Shown piece after piece: positions 13,001 through 23,439 of a stretch of 64,000 nucleotides of DNA. Below the pieces are notes generated by a model, which was not told where the DNA came from, did no database searches, and saw nothing but the letters and a program-made list of their open reading frames with translations. Position 1 is the first letter of the stretch, and each line of letters starts with the position of its first letter. The translations under genes and the position numbers were made by a program. The stretch is from Rostrohypoxylon terebratum (taxonomy: Eukaryota; Ascomycota; Sordariomycetes; Xylariales; Hypoxylaceae): positions 62,001-126,000 of the forward strand of contig MU385858.1 of the NCBI GenBank assembly GCA_022497145.1, in the 5' to 3' direction.

Positions 13001-13423
13001 GGAGAAAGGGGAGGATATCGGCGTACCGTTCCCCATGGTCCGTAGCAAGACACGATAGACTCCGGGCCTAAACGTTAGAGAGTCGTGTCGGTCTTGGTTT
13101 CTAGGAGGGTTCGAGAAGGCGTGGGGGGACGAACCAAGGCCGATATAAGTTCGTAGTCCTCATTACGACCTCCGTATGTATCACATTTCTTCGTTCTTTT
13201 TTCTTGAATGGTAACTTGTCTTTTTCTGACTGGCCTGACCTGGCGATGCTGGCTCGAGGCCTCACGATACGAACGTGACGAGTGTCCCATGACTAACCTG
13301 ATATATCCATCCACCGGTCGGGAAAAGGCCAGAAGTTATCCGTAGACAGCCTACCGCCTCGGGCCGAATCCTAAGGACGTCCGTTATTGATATCCTGGGT
13401 AATTTTGGAGCGACGTTTTAGCC
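10044..13423. other. 3.4 kb gene-free AT-rich spacer between divergent genes
   Basis: Both flanking genes point outward, so promoters lie at the ends. The middle (about 10.5-12.8 kb) is AT-rich with many stops in all frames. Short frames at 10467, 11381, 11520, 12740 and 13075 carry no motif. I could not recognise transposon remains by eye. A direct repeat of ACGATAAGTATAC-like sequence occurs near 10074-10100. Confidence 0.55.
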
Positions 13424-15508
13424 ATGCCAATTCTCCGTTCTACCACTGCTGGGACAAGCCAAGTGAGTAATCCACGATAATACTTTTTTTAATGAAAAAA
13501 AAAAAACACTTACATTTCCCACCAGTCAGCAAAACAACATGGGCCTCCCTACGCAACTACCTACGCCATCGTAGGCGGAACGCCGACCCCCTCCATCGAC
13601 GACCCCATCGCAGCCGTCCTCCTCCTTCTCTTCCTCCTCTCCGCCTGCGCGCACCTCGCAATCCTCAAGATAAACCGAGCGCGGAACCTGAAATTCGTCT
13701 TCTCAGGGATGCTTGTCGCTCTGTGCCTCCTCCGCAGCGTCTCCCTCGCCACGCGTATGGTCTGGGCTTCGTACCCTCGAGACGTGAACTGCATGATCGC
13801 AGCGAGCGTGATGACGCAGTGCGGCTCGGTGTTAATCTTCGTAATAAACCTGTTCTTCGCCCAGAGGATCGTGAGGGCGTATCACCCGCGGCTGGGCTGG
13901 AGCCGGGCCGCAGGGATCGCGGTTTGGTTTCTGATCGTGTGTGTACTGTGCTGTCTCATCATGGCCATCGTGAGTACGATACACAGTTTCTTCACGCTGA
14001 GCAAGGCACAGCGGCAAGCCGATCGTATTGTACAGCTTTTCGCTGGTTCGTATTTGGCTTTTCTGGCTTTCCTGCCCATGCCCGTCGTCGCGCTGGCTGC
14101 CATCACGCACCCGCGGAGTGACCACGTTGAGAAGTTCGGGCACGGAAAATGGCGCGCTAAGATCGGGCTTCTCATGTTCACGGCACTAGTTGCCACGCTG
14201 GGAGCCGTATTCAGAGTCGGTGTGAATTTCGACGGCAGGCCCGGCACGGCGCCGGCGTGGTTCCATAGCCGGGCTTGCTACTACAGCTTCAACTTCGTAA
14301 CGGACCTAATAGTATCCACGGCGTATCTCTTAGCACGCTTCGACAGACGCTTCATCGTGCCGGACGGGGCCCGTGGGCCGGGCGAATACTCCCCTATCAT
14401 CCCACCAACGCACTCGAACAGCACCAGCAATCTCGAAAGCAAGCTTCCTCTAATGGGCACGCACAAACCACTAGTCATGCTCCGCCAACCCGCGATGCCT
14501 ACTACGCCGCCTAGCCCGTCTAGCCCGCCGTGCACCTTAACTATGACGGCCAAAGTGCCCTCCACGTCCTCGCAACGGAACCTTGTCGAGCCGGTGTTCA
14601 AGAGCACACCCGGCACCGAGATCCCAGTCAGGCCTACGCCGCAGCAGAGTCCCAAGGAAAGGTCTCCGCGGCCGAACCTGCACCTAACGCTGAAGTACCA
14701 CACGCAAAGCAACCGCTCGTACGCGACATTGCAATCCCACTCGCCCTCCAACAACATCAAGGACCGACCTAAGAGCGTCCAAAAAAGCAGCAGCAGCGAC
14801 GCCAGCCCTCAACGCACCGCCCCAAAATCCCGCACCCGCCGCGCCGCCATGCTCCGCATGCGCATCCACCCCTCCACCCTGCACAGCACCAGCGCCATCA
14901 CCCCCCTCATCACCACAACACCGCCCACCAACTCCTCCTTCGGGTCGGGGGAATTACTCGTCCCCAACTCGTCCCCATCCCCTACCCCGGGCTCGAAAAC
15001 AAGCGTGAAAGCCCCAGCCGCAGCGCACCTAGTCGGCCCCCCGATCCTCCCAGCGCTGGACCTAGACTCAGAGTCGTTGAGCGCGACGCTGCCGTGGGTG
15101 TGGGATGTGCGCGACTCCCAGGGCGTCGCGAGGCCGGGGTCTCGGAGTTCGCGCGGCGGCGGCGGCGCCACTCCAACCCCAACCACCACAACCACTACCA
15201 CTACCACTACCACCAACATCAGCAGTAGCAGTTACAGTAGCAGTAGGGGTGGGGGTAGCGTGACCCCCGAGAGCGACAGCGAGCGAAAAGACACCGAGAG
15301 GAGCCATAGCAGCACCAGCACCGATGAAACGAGCGGGAGCAACTACAGCCAAGACGAAAGCGCGGGCGAGAACGAAAAAGGTAAAGGCAAAGGAAAAGCA
15401 GTCAAGGTGGAAGCCGTGAGGGCTAAAGAAAGCAGTATCGGAAGTGGGATCAATAGCGGAAACGGAAGCCAGCGATCCATGCAATCGTGGCGGTCGAGAA
15501 CGATGTGA
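13424..15508 (+). CDS. DUF3112-family multi-pass membrane protein with long Ser/Thr/Pro-rich tail
   Basis: A 673-residue fungal membrane protein of the DUF3112 family, of unknown role. Exon 1 (13424-13462, MPILRSTTAGTSQ) joins through a 63 bp intron to exon 2 (13526-15508). The join yields YATTYAIVGGTPTPSIDDPI, the usual family start just before helix 1. The first 300 residues hold about seven hydrophobic helices, with conserved-looking charged motifs between them (RNLKFVFSG, RVAY-like turns, WFHSRACYYSFNF), then LLARFDRRFIVPDG. The family is sometimes annotated as GPCR-like, on topology alone. The last 370 residues are low complexity: Pro/Ser/Thr-rich, a run of eleven threonines (around 15185-15215), then an acidic and Lys-rich end. 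That tail is probably cytosolic and disordered. The start further inside the frame (13709) would delete helix 1. Confidence 0.82.
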
Positions 15509-16419
15509 GTTTTCCAATTGGGACACGCCACATTTTCTTGGCTTTCAACTTGGTCTAGTAGCGAGGAAGGGGATAAAGGGATCTGAGATCTGGAGTGAAG
15601 ATCTTTCACCCCATGTTTTCTCGCCTAGGAGGATAGAGAATATGGTACGAGGAAGGAGGGAAAATGGTTGTATATGAATGAGATAGCCTGACAATTTTGT
15701 ATACCACTTGATATATCATCTGTATTAGTAATTATATCAGATAATGAAATTGGATATCCATCAACTCGGAACCGGCAAACCTACATCGAAATGGCAAATT
15801 ACCATCAACCTGGTTACGCGATGAGCATATGTAGGATCTAGACTCTACTACATGATCTGACGGCGTTACGACAGCAATCTCGATTCCCACTCGGGATATG
15901 TATCAACAGCTTCCTTCATTACTAGGTAATCATTAGGTACAACCGCTTGAGACGCCCCCCCAAAATATCGTGTTCACACATAAAACCAAGTTACCGCGCG
16001 TATGATTCTCAGAATTATCGTTCTCTTTCGAATATGAGAAATCTAATGCTTGAGCATCTACCTAAGTACTTCGCATTGAGTTGCTCAAAACATGTCTCTG
16101 CTCATCGTCGCCAAAAAGATGGGCAAAGACACCGGCGTCGAATTCACGAGAAGGGACGAATAGGGCGGTTTCGCAGCACCTGTCATGTCGGAGACAGCCT
16201 GATCAAGGACCGCTGACACTCGAGTTTGCTAACCGGTCACGTATCCGTCATGTTCGATGCGCCCGATATACATAGGCCGCCACCCTGACTTTCGGCAAAG
16301 GCAGGGGGGTAGTGGCGATCTAGGCTTAACGTAACTCCCGAGGACCCTCCTAAGAACCTTCAAAACCTTGATTCCATGCACCACATCTCCAAGGTGCGAA
16401 GCCAAGGCTTGCCGGAAGC
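15509..16419. other. Convergent 3' regions (DUF3112 gene and PP2A gene)
   Basis: No gene seen. It is AT-rich with stops in all frames; an open frame at 15947-16216 has no recognisable content. It should contain both polyadenylation sites. Confidence 0.55.
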
Positions 16420-17847
16420 TTAGAGGAAGTAATCCGGGGTGCCTATCGAGACAATTAGTTCTAAGGCCGACAACAAACGTAGATATGTGACCAAGGAGGA
16501 AGGATTCGGAAGTCGGGAATGCTTACGTCGGGAAACCATCGGCTCGCCTGCTCGTGGGCATGGGTCAAACTGTAAGCTGCAGGATATCGTCAGCATGGAT
16601 TTCGGTACGCTATACCACCATGTGGCCCGAGTTCTGGACGAGCCACTTACAATGTGTATTTCAGGTGTTCGTCAATCTCCATGATAGCCGCTTGATTACC
16701 ACATCGGTAGCAGTAGTTAGGTGCTAATAATAATTAGCCGATTGTCCATGAAAATAGGGAGAAAATGGAGGAATTCACCAGAGAAAATGGTGACCACGTT
16801 TCTATCTTGCGACCAATTGTAACCCTCCATGACCAGCTGATGGGCACGTGCAATCAACGTGAGGCCGTTATTATGGTTGAAAGCCTCCGAGATATCCTGG
16901 CCGAATGTGTAGCCGGCACCACGAGGGCTAATACCCCATCCGCATCGGTCGTCGGGGTCGGACCAGAGCAGGTCGCACATGGGTCCTTCGTGAGGAACCT
17001 CCTGGATTCGATCCAGAGCTTTAATGTTGTCCAGCGTATCGATACTAGGGGAGAGACCGCCGTGAAGACAAAAGATCTGGTTGTCGATGAGCGCGGTGAG
17101 GGGGAGGTAGTCGAAGAGGTCGGTGAAGAACTTCCAGACGTTGGCGTTGCCATATTTGCGCAAGCACTCGTCGTAGAAGCCGTAGACTTGGGTAATTTGA
17201 CGTGACTCGTGGTTACCACGGAGGATGGTGATGCGTTGGGGATATCGAATTTTTAATGCTACGAGAAGCGTCACCGTCTCGACGGAGTAGTATCCTCTGT
17301 CGACGTAATCACCTATTCCAAATTGTCAACAATGCTATCCTTCGCGGCATCTAGGTCGCGTATCGTAAAACATACCCATGAATAGGTAGTTGGTGTCGGG
17401 GTTGGGGCCTCCGATCTTGAATAATTCCATCAAATCATGAAATTGACCATGTATGTCGCCGCACACCGTCACCGGGCATTTCTAGATAGACATCAATAAT
17501 AGCGACAGAGGCGGGCGAAGATGAAAATAACATACGACAGGCTGAACGTTGGATTCACCTTGCAATACTTCTCTTGCCTAGATAATATTAGTATGAAGTC
17601 GATAGCGAAGTGTAGGGAGATGTAGCGAGAAGGGCCGCAGGGAGCTGCCGTAAGTTATCACTATCACGAAGGTGACGAACTAACTCACCTTCTCGCAAAG
17701 TCTCTGCACATCGACCTCGGCAAGCTGCTTGCAGTTCATCAAGCTCTCAATCCATCCGTCGAGGGTGGGGATGGTAGTCGGCTCCGAGACGGGCAAGGGA
17801 GCCAATTCAGCAGGGACTCGCCCTACATCCTCCATGTTTGTATCCAT
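16420..17847 (-). CDS. pphA: Protein phosphatase 2A catalytic subunit
   Basis: Catalytic subunit of the Ser/Thr phosphatase PP2A, a two-metal enzyme that acts with scaffold and B-type subunits in cell cycle and growth control. Seven exons on the minus strand: 17847-17689, 17577-17536, 17481-17376, 17312-16779, 16723-16651, 16576-16527, 16442-16420, giving 328 residues; all six introns are 54-111 bp. All phosphatase motifs are visible: GDIHGQFHD, GDYVDRGYYS, RGNHESRQITQVYGFYDEC, LHGGLSPSID, WSDPDDRCGWGISPRGAG, RAHQLVMEGYNW and FSAPNYCYRCGN. The RQITQVYGFYDEC string separates PP2A from PP1, PP4 and PP6. The protein ends in TPDYFL, the tail that is methylated and phosphorylated to choose B subunits. 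The last three exons are tiny, so a simple open-frame view loses the C terminus. An in-frame ATG four codons later could also serve as start. Confidence 0.97.
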
Positions 17848-19120
17848 TATGATAGCACAATGTCAATAATATGCGAGTATGTGTGTATGTGTATGTGTAT
17901 GTGGGATGGATTATGTGTAGAGGGGAAGTTCCAGGCTGTCAAGGTTGTGGGTATTTGGTATTTGGTATTTGGTATCGTATCGAATAAGTTGTCTATGGTA
18001 ATCGCGTCGCGTGTTGCCTTTTTTTAAATTTTCGCAATAGCTGGGTAAAAAGTTCGGTAAAGAAAATATCGAGGAATCGATGGAGTCGGAGGTTCCGTCG
18101 ACTGGAATGACGTTTGAAACGGCAGCAGGAAAAGCGCAGCGGCCCTCTTTCCTTTAGGTGTGGCGGAATTTCGGGAGTGGGGCTAAGGATGGGGGATGAA
18201 TGGGTACCTATGGTCCTATGGGTATGGGTATGGTATGGAATGGGTATCGTTCGCGATTATAGCACTGGTAGCAAAAGACTCGAGGACCTCAGAGAGGGAG
18301 GGATGAAAAGAGAGAGAAAATGGTAAGGAAGAGGAGAAAAGAAGAAGAAAAAAAAATAGATAGATACAAGCAAGTATCTATCAGCCGTAAAATAAAATTA
18401 GCACGAAAGCTTTTTGTTTAGCTCTCGCCCTTATGGTCGCGTCTAGGTAGCGGAGTCCAGGGAGGTGTAGAGGAAGTTGCACATTTGATTGTATGTACCA
18501 GTCTAGGGTTTTCGCCTTCCTTTTTGTTTGAAGATGGTAAATGGCAGATGGCAGATGGCAGAATACGCTGCGGTCGGACCTTTCAGGAGGGACGTTAGGT
18601 ACCTAACGTAAGGTACTAATCCTACAGCGCTACCAAGTACCTACACATGCATACTACAGCACAGCGCTGCGGCAAGTAGATGTACTTGTACAACTTGGAA
18701 GCTACCTACCCTATGGTACCCTTGTCATACGTCAGATTTCGCTTAACCTGTGTCCCCTTTGTGTCCAATGTTAAATACCTAGTGGTATGTAGACTGGAAG
18801 GTACGATGTAGATAGTATATTATGTAGACTTTTAAGCATAAATACCTACATAGAAATATATGTACCTTATATATATATTCTCACCCAATCATTAACACAA
18901 CTCGAATATGTAGGTTGTCCCTAGAAGATACAAAATCACTGGCAAATTTCAAGGACAAAAGTGATTCTAAAATCATTTCCAAATCCTACCTACACCTTGG
19001 CACCTCAGTATTTGTGATGACACATACATACTCAAAATCCCACCGACTAATCATATATGTACGTTCGTGTACCATATTACATTATTGTATACGTCGAGTC
19101 TACACAGGAACGTGGGAGAA
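17848..19120. other. PP2A promoter and exo84 3' region
   Basis: No gene seen. Close to the PP2A start there are TGTATG and GGTATTT short repeats (17880-17980) and purine-rich stretches on the plus strand (18290-18360), which are pyrimidine-rich leader sequence on the PP2A strand. TAGGTACCTA-like words occur around 18595-18720. Confidence 0.55.
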
Positions 19121-21211
19121 CTACGTCAACCCAAGACCGACAGGGTCACCGGACTTTGTGCCTTGAGGCACATCTCGGCCAACTAGATCTCGGAAGTCCA
19201 ACTGCACTTCTTCCAGCATCTTCGCATGGGTCTTTGCTCTGTCCATACACTGCTTCCAAACCACTCCGTTTCTCTCTGTGCTGCTCAGCTGCCTGGCCAA
19301 GATCACATTGAATGCGTCCACTTCCTCCTTCGCCCACTTCACGCAAGCGCTCATCATTGTCTGCGGGAAGCAGCTCTGGAAACAACTCACAGTGTTTCGG
19401 ATGATACTGAAGTAGACGAACGAGATTTGCCAGATGTAAAGGTGGAGGTCGCCCTGGAAAACGCATTGTCTGTAGCGAATTAGCATCAATTGAAATATTT
19501 ATTGCAGGGGCCACGTGACGTGCCTTGAGCGCTTTTGGATCAGGTCGCTACGAGCCTTGAGATACGCATCTCTCGCACTGTCCTCGAATCCCAGTCTATT
19601 TAGCCACTCGACATTGCGCTTCGCTTTTAGCGGCTGGCTATGAGCGTCGATAAGTTCTCGTATGATGAGTCCGGCCAATTTCGTACATCTTTCCTCGACC
19701 TTGAAGTTGATAAAGTCCTGAGCGATGATGTTGTTCTTGAGTCCGCGAGCAAGCTTCTGCATTGTCTCGACCCGATCAACCGCCAACTCAAACTTCTGAA
19801 GCGCGATGTCGATATCAAGCTCATCCATCTGCCCCTCAACCCAGCGAAGATTCTGCTGCTTTCCGTCCACCTCGATTAGCATGTCTTTGATGTCAGATAA
19901 CGTCTCAAGTAGCTCAGTCTTCTGTAGCAGGCCAGGATCTCGGGAAGCAAAATAATTAATTGTCTCTTTAGCCTTGTTATTAGCTTCCAACTCAGACTGC
20001 AGATTCTTTCGCAGTTCTTCGACTGCCTTTCGGATGTTCAGTATCAAAGTCGCCTTCTCGGTGTCTTCTGGCTTCTCCGTCCGATAGATGAAAGATTCCT
20101 GACCGACACCTCGAACCATGATAGCATCTGCGAGCTTGTTTCTGCCGCTATATGAATCGCTGGTTGCAGCCATGTCAACGACTTCGATATCCAATAACGG
20201 CCAACAACGATCAGCAACTAGCTTCGTCGCTGGACCTCGTGTGTCGTTCGGATTATCAGTCTTACGCTTCTTACGCGAAGCAACAAGCAGGTGGTCGTTA
20301 AGGAGAAATAGCTGCATTGACCTCCTAGACTTGTACGTCGCATTGTCAAGCTCAATCCAGGGTCCGGCGTTTTGGACGACGTGCCTACCCATCGAATTAG
20401 GCAGGAATTTCTGGGAGCCTTCGACATTCTTGTAGAGAGCCTGCATCTGAGCATTCCAAAGAGCTGATCTGTCGGCCACTGAGCTACGCTTGTCCCTCTT
20501 GCTGAGGCCAGTTGAGAATTCTCCATTGATAGAAACATTATTGCCTCCAGAGGAAGCCCTGAGTGCATTCGTATTGGTGGCCAATTCCTTAAACAAGTTG
20601 CGCAACGAGCGCATCTCCGCCTTGAGCTTCTCGGCCTCCTTACTGATCTTGATAAACTGTGCTCTGTTCTGGTAGAGACTCTGCTGTAAATCTGCGGAAG
20701 CCCTGTTCTTCAACTTGCGCAAGGCAGTTTCGTAATCCCGGATCTCGTCTTCGGTAGCTTCGCTTAGGATGTTGGAAACATATTGATCTGGTATGAGCCT
20801 TGGGTCTCTAAGGGCCTTCGGATCAACCACTGGTGGCGCTCCCTTAGGCGTAGCTCCATCACGAGAAGGGGGTGCTCGAGTCCGCGATGAAGGCTGATCG
20901 TATCTCGATGGATTGAAACTAGGCATAGAAGGAACAGGGGGAACATTCGGATCATAATCACTGGGGAGATTGTTGAAACGAGTTGAGTACCGTCGCTTCA
21001 CGAGATCGCTAGTTTTCCCGCTAGTTGAGGGGGGCTGTCGTTGTCGAGGTGGTGGTGGATCGCCGGGACCCGGTCGTCCACCAGTGCTACGGGGCACAGG
21101 CACGTCATTGTCGGGGATGGGTTCGGAGATTTGGCGAGGGGCGCTTATAGTAGGGCGAGCTTTCCTCTTAGGACCCGATCGGAGCGATATCTTGCTTCGT
21201 TCTTCAGACAT
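19121..21211 (-). CDS. exo84: Exocyst complex component Exo84
   Basis: Subunit of the octameric exocyst, which tethers secretory vesicles to the plasma membrane, in hyphae mainly at the growing tip. Exon 1 is 21211-19515 and exon 2 is 19469-19121; a 45 bp intron (branch site GCTAAT, acceptor TACAG) joins RSRHV to QCVFQGDLHLYIWQ, restoring the conserved C-terminal part. Total 681 residues. Residues 1-135 are Pro/Arg-rich and disordered (PGPGDPPPPRQRQPP). About 140-215 is a helical Vps51/Exo84-type bundle. About 250-398 is the PH domain (QLFLLNDHLLVASRKK), and the remainder is the helical Exo84 C-terminal domain (INYFASRDPGLL; SFVYFSIIRNTV; MMSACVKWAKEEVDAFN). The donor (AC/gtggcc) is not ideal, but it is the only one that keeps frame. 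It is divergent with tom20 across 788 bp. Confidence 0.95.
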
Positions 21212-21999
21212 GTTGAGTAGATCAAGTATTCAGGTCGCGACAGAATTTGGGGAGCAATGTGTGTGGCACTGTGGCACTGTGGCTAGATGGGCTAGATGTA
21301 GGAGATTCAGGGTTGTCGGTAGTAGGTACACGTAACAATCCATCAAGGACCGTTACGAGAACGGAAATTGATAGCGAGTGTGAATTCAGATAGCAAGGGC
21401 GATTATTTGGATCAAGTACACCCCGTAGGCGTGTTGAATGTGTTCATTGTCGTTCTCCTGATGATGTTGAGATAAAGACGCGAACAATTGATCGTTCAAA
21501 GTTGAAAGTGAACGTTAAAGTAGAAGCGGTTTAAGTGAGCGGGCACAACGGGCACAGACAACTCAATTGCTTCATATGCCACTATGCGACAATGCCCCCT
21601 TCAACTGTAAAGCCCTGCTCCAGTGCTCCTCTTGGTTCAAAGTTATCGGCCGGATTTATTTGATAGCGGATAAGCTAGTCCTTATCAATCACTAGCGCGA
21701 TTGAGGGTTGCAAGGATCTGGGGCTAAGCTGCCATGGCACGTCAAACGGTCGGGTATCGAGCTAAGCTGCATTGAAAAAAAATTACGGAAGGCTGCTTCT
21801 ATCGTCGTGAGAGACCTTTTTAGGAAGTAACCTTGCAGAACTTCAACAATTCGCATTGTACCTAAACCTGACAAGAGACGTCAACTACGACCGGATCAAT
21901 CGTATCATTCCATGAGATCATTTAAACTGCGGCCGCACTACAATTAACCCCGTTATTCCCTTTCTCCTCACCCCCCTCCGGGAACTCACAGCCATCACA
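21212..21999. promoter_or_regulatory. Divergent promoter region exo84 / tom20
   Basis: 788 bp between two start codons that point away from each other. It must hold both promoters. I see no clear TATA box; the tom20 side ends in a CT-rich stretch (21955-21980, CCCTTTCTCCTCACCCCCCTCC) shortly before the ATG. Confidence 0.6.
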
Positions 22000-22880
22000 A
22001 TGGTCCAAACAAGTACGGTACTGACGATATCAGCCGCAACGGCGGCCACCAGTCTACTAGGTACACATCCTTACAATCTGATCCTACCACTATTACTACT
22101 ACACTTGCGACTACCGCCATTGGAGGAGATATTGCTCTCTTCCGAAGCCCTCCATCCCTCGTCAATCCCCATCTCCGGACTATAACCCCGCTAATACGTA
22201 CGTCTTTAAAATAGCTTATGCCATCTACTTCGACTACCAACGGCGCGTAGACCCGAACTTCCGAAGAAACCTGCGACGAGAAGAGCGACGACAAGCGCGC
22301 GCGGAGAAGGATGCAGCACAAGCCCAAGCAGGCCAGAAGCGCGAGTACATTCGGCAAGTGATCGATGATGCCAAGGAGGAGGGCTTCCCTACCGGCGTCA
22401 ACGAGAAGGAGCAGTACTTCATGGAGCACATCCAGAAGGGAGAAGCGCTCGCCGCCGATCGTAAGTAGCGACGCTACCCCAACCCATATCGACGGAGTAC
22501 AGGAAGGGAGAGAGAAATAGAGAGGAGAATGGGAGGGAGGCTATTCTGAAACATAAAGGACAAGCGCTAATTCGGACTTCTCCCTATAGCATCTCGAACG
22601 TTGGACGCTGCCTTAGCCTTCTACAAGGGCCTCAAGGTCTATCCGACACCCGGCGATTTGATTGGGATCTACGATAAAACTGTCGATAAGGTAAGAAATT
22701 CCCATGCGAAAATCACACCCTCGCTATCACGAAACACAATCACTAACCCATATATCTCCGCGCGAGCAGCGAGTACTAGATGTCCTAGCAGAGATGGTCG
22801 CCTACGACAAGGACCTCGACCTCAGCGGCGGCGGCGGCGGGATCAACATCTCGGACCTGCCTAGCGCGGGCTTGGACTAG
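22000..22880 (+). CDS. tom20: Mitochondrial import receptor subunit Tom20
   Basis: Outer-membrane receptor of the TOM complex that binds amphipathic presequences of incoming mitochondrial proteins. Four exons: 22000-22060, 22215-22460, 22590-22690 and 22770-22880, giving 172 residues, close to the Neurospora protein. The N terminus (MVQTSTVLTISAATAATSLLAYAIYF) is the membrane anchor; it faces the cytosol with a following basic/charged linker (DYQRRVDPNFRRNLRREERR). The receptor core comprises GFPTGVNEKEQYFMEHIQKGE, then SRTLDAALAFYKGLKVYPTPGDLIGIYDKTV, the TPR-like helices that form the presequence groove. A Gly run precedes the acidic end INISDLPSAGLD. Introns are 154, 129 and 79 bp. All joins are in frame and restore family sequence. 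Confidence 0.96.
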
Positions 22881-23439
22881 AAGATAGGATAGGATATAAA
22901 AAAGAAATAGGAGTCTAATACACTCTGTCATCATCATCATCATCATCATCCTAATCCTCATCCACGCTGAAGAAATCCTGAACGACACTACTACTCCCTC
23001 CACTCTTCCCCCATGAAAAAAACAAACAAACAAACGATTGGTAGATTAGGCTTCCGCTCACCTAGGGACCGGCAAACGTATGTAAACCCCTGGATTCCTA
23101 GCTGGAGAATAGACGAGAAGCCCATGACTGAGCAAGAAATGAAGGCAATACCTTGAATACCTTGTATGATATAATGTCGGCCAACTTTACTTTCGGTTCG
23201 GATGTTCCGGTAGATAGGGGGGGGGGGCGGCTCCGCTGTACATTTTTCACGATCATGCTCGGTGTGGCTGGTATAGACAAACGAATGGACCATGAGATTC
23301 TTTTTATGATTTGCTTTGATTTTTCTCTACCCGACTGACTCCTGGTACTCGATTGCTCAAGTGTGAATGAATACTGTCCAACGCCCCTTGACCATGACCT
23401 CTACCTGGGACCTGGGTATTCATCAAGGCAATCGATCGA
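22881..23439. other. Convergent 3' regions tom20 / tyw1
   Basis: No gene. It contains a (TCA)n microsatellite at 22928-22950 and a run of about ten G at 23218-23227. The latter could be an assembly weak point. Confidence 0.6.

Noticed and set aside
13492..14121. Open frame of 209 codons overlapping the start of the DUF3112 gene
   Set aside because: It is Arg/Pro/His-rich shadow coding in the wrong frame; the real frame begins at 13424 and is spliced.
14281..15526. Several long minus-strand frames opposite the DUF3112 tail
   Set aside because: Val/Gly/Arg-rich mirror images of the Thr/Pro/Ser-rich repeats; no start context or motif.
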